A model generated the notes under the pieces. That model had not been told where the DNA came from. It ran no database searches and worked only from the letters and a program-made list of their open reading frames with translations. This document shows positions 6,037-6,369 of a stretch of DNA of 6,369 bases, one piece after another. Source of the DNA: Campylobacterales bacterium (lineage in GTDB: Bacteria; Campylobacterota; Campylobacteria; Campylobacterales; QNZT01). Position 1 is the stretch's first letter; each line of letters starts with the position of its first letter. The position numbers were made by a program, and so were the translations under genes. The stretch lies in the NCBI GenBank assembly GCA_027056215.1, contig JALULO010000251.1, forward strand, positions 1 to 6,369, given 5' to 3'.

Positions 6037-6059
6037 GAGAATCTCTCTTAGTCTTTTTT
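6031..6059 (+). terminator. Rho-independent terminator shared by convergent genes
   Basis: A perfect 10-bp stem, GACTAAGAGA (6031-6040) with TCTCTTAGTC (6044-6053), has a 3-base loop ATC and is followed on the plus strand by six T bases (6054-6059). It ends the propeller/lipoprotein unit. On the minus strand the same hairpin lies at the end of hemE, but the downstream bases are not T-rich, so termination in that direction is likely weaker. The TAA stop codons of both genes sit inside the stem. Confidence 0.92.
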
Positions 6060-6369
6060 ACTAACCTCTTTACAAAGTGAAACAAAATATCTGGCATTTT
6101 CAACAGGAACATCTGGCAATATTCCATGTCCTAGATTGAAGATATGTCTACCCTCTTTCATCGTTTGGGCGATAGAAGTTACACACTCTTTTGTCGCTTC
6201 TTTGCTATATAAACGGCAAGGCTCCATATTTCCTTGAAGTATATACTTTTTACCTAGTTTTTCTTTTGCTAGAGCCATCGGTGTTGACCAATCCACACCA
6301 AACACATCAAAATCTCCATCAATCTCATCTAAATAAGCAGGTATCCCTTTTGGAAACATGATGATAGGA
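6048..6369 (-). CDS. hemE: Uroporphyrinogen decarboxylase HemE, C-terminal part
   Basis: The last 106 residues of HemE, which removes four carboxyl groups from uroporphyrinogen III to give coproporphyrinogen III in cytoplasmic haem synthesis. The full protein is usually about 340 residues; the rest lies to the right of the window. Diagnostic segments are FPKGIPAYLDEID, FDVFGVDWSTP, YILQGNMEPCRLY and HIFNLGHGILPDVPVENA. The His in NLGHGI is the conserved active-site His of the family. The frame continues upstream of the Met at 6359 as Pro-Ile-Ile, matching the family ('..IIFPKG'), so that Met is internal and not a start. The TAA stop (6048-6050) lies in the shared terminator stem, 11 bases from the stop of the converging lipoprotein gene. 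Confidence 0.95.
   Translation of the reverse strand, partial: PIIMFPKGIPAYLDEIDGDFDVFGVDWSTPMALAKEKLGKKYILQGNMEPCRLYSKEATKECVTSIAQTMKEGRHIFNLGHGILPDVPVENARYFVSLCKEVSKKD

Noticed and set aside
5921..6127. Minus-strand 68-codon ORF across the terminator
   Set aside because: It overlaps the hemE 3' end, the terminator and the small lipoprotein gene in another frame, and it has no ribosome site.
1..6369. CRISPR array, tRNA, rRNA, insertion sequence, phage or defence system
   Set aside because: No spaced direct repeats, cloverleaf, transposase, terminal inverted repeats, integrase or nuclease/effector motifs are visible on either strand.

Overview
The window is AT-rich bacterial DNA that most resembles a free-living Campylobacterota (Sulfurovum/Sulfurimonas type). 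The clues are a HemE C-terminus of that flavour, a HemJ-type protoporphyrinogen oxidase, a small hypothetical of a kind I associate with that group, and secreted proteins with 'KKGWxLI...GFWVK' and 'EDAEDG' modules. This placement rests on recall of families, not on a search.

Layout, left to right. (1) 1-666, minus: an incomplete lipoprotein with an SGNH-hydrolase block I, running off the left edge. (2) 749-1429, minus: hemJ followed 15 bases later by a 75-residue hypothetical gene, probably one operon. (3) 1581-2270, plus: a 229-residue lipoprotein with an EDAEDG-type putative carbohydrate-binding module, convergent with (4). (4) 2280-3182, minus: a radical SAM protein of the COG0731 type with a possibly near-leaderless start. 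(5) 3302-6036, plus: a two-gene unit with an 863-residue secreted beta-propeller protein carrying two N-terminal KKGW/WVK modules, then a 46-residue lipoprotein too short for routine ORF calling. The unit ends in a strong hairpin terminator. (6) 6048-6369, minus: the C-terminal third of hemE, entering from the right edge.

Two themes are interleaved. Housekeeping tetrapyrrole genes (hemE, hemJ) and the radical SAM gene lie on the minus strand. Cell-envelope genes (three predicted lipoproteins and one secreted propeller) sit among them. The plus-strand propeller/lipoprotein pair separates hemE from the radical SAM gene, so it may be an accessory cassette inserted into an older minus-strand gene order. 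The most unusual local structure is the 23-base palindrome at 6031-6053. It is the terminator and also contains the stop codons of both convergent genes, placed symmetrically opposite each other in the stem.

I see no tRNA, rRNA, CRISPR array, insertion sequence or attachment site. No gap between genes exceeds about 150 bases.
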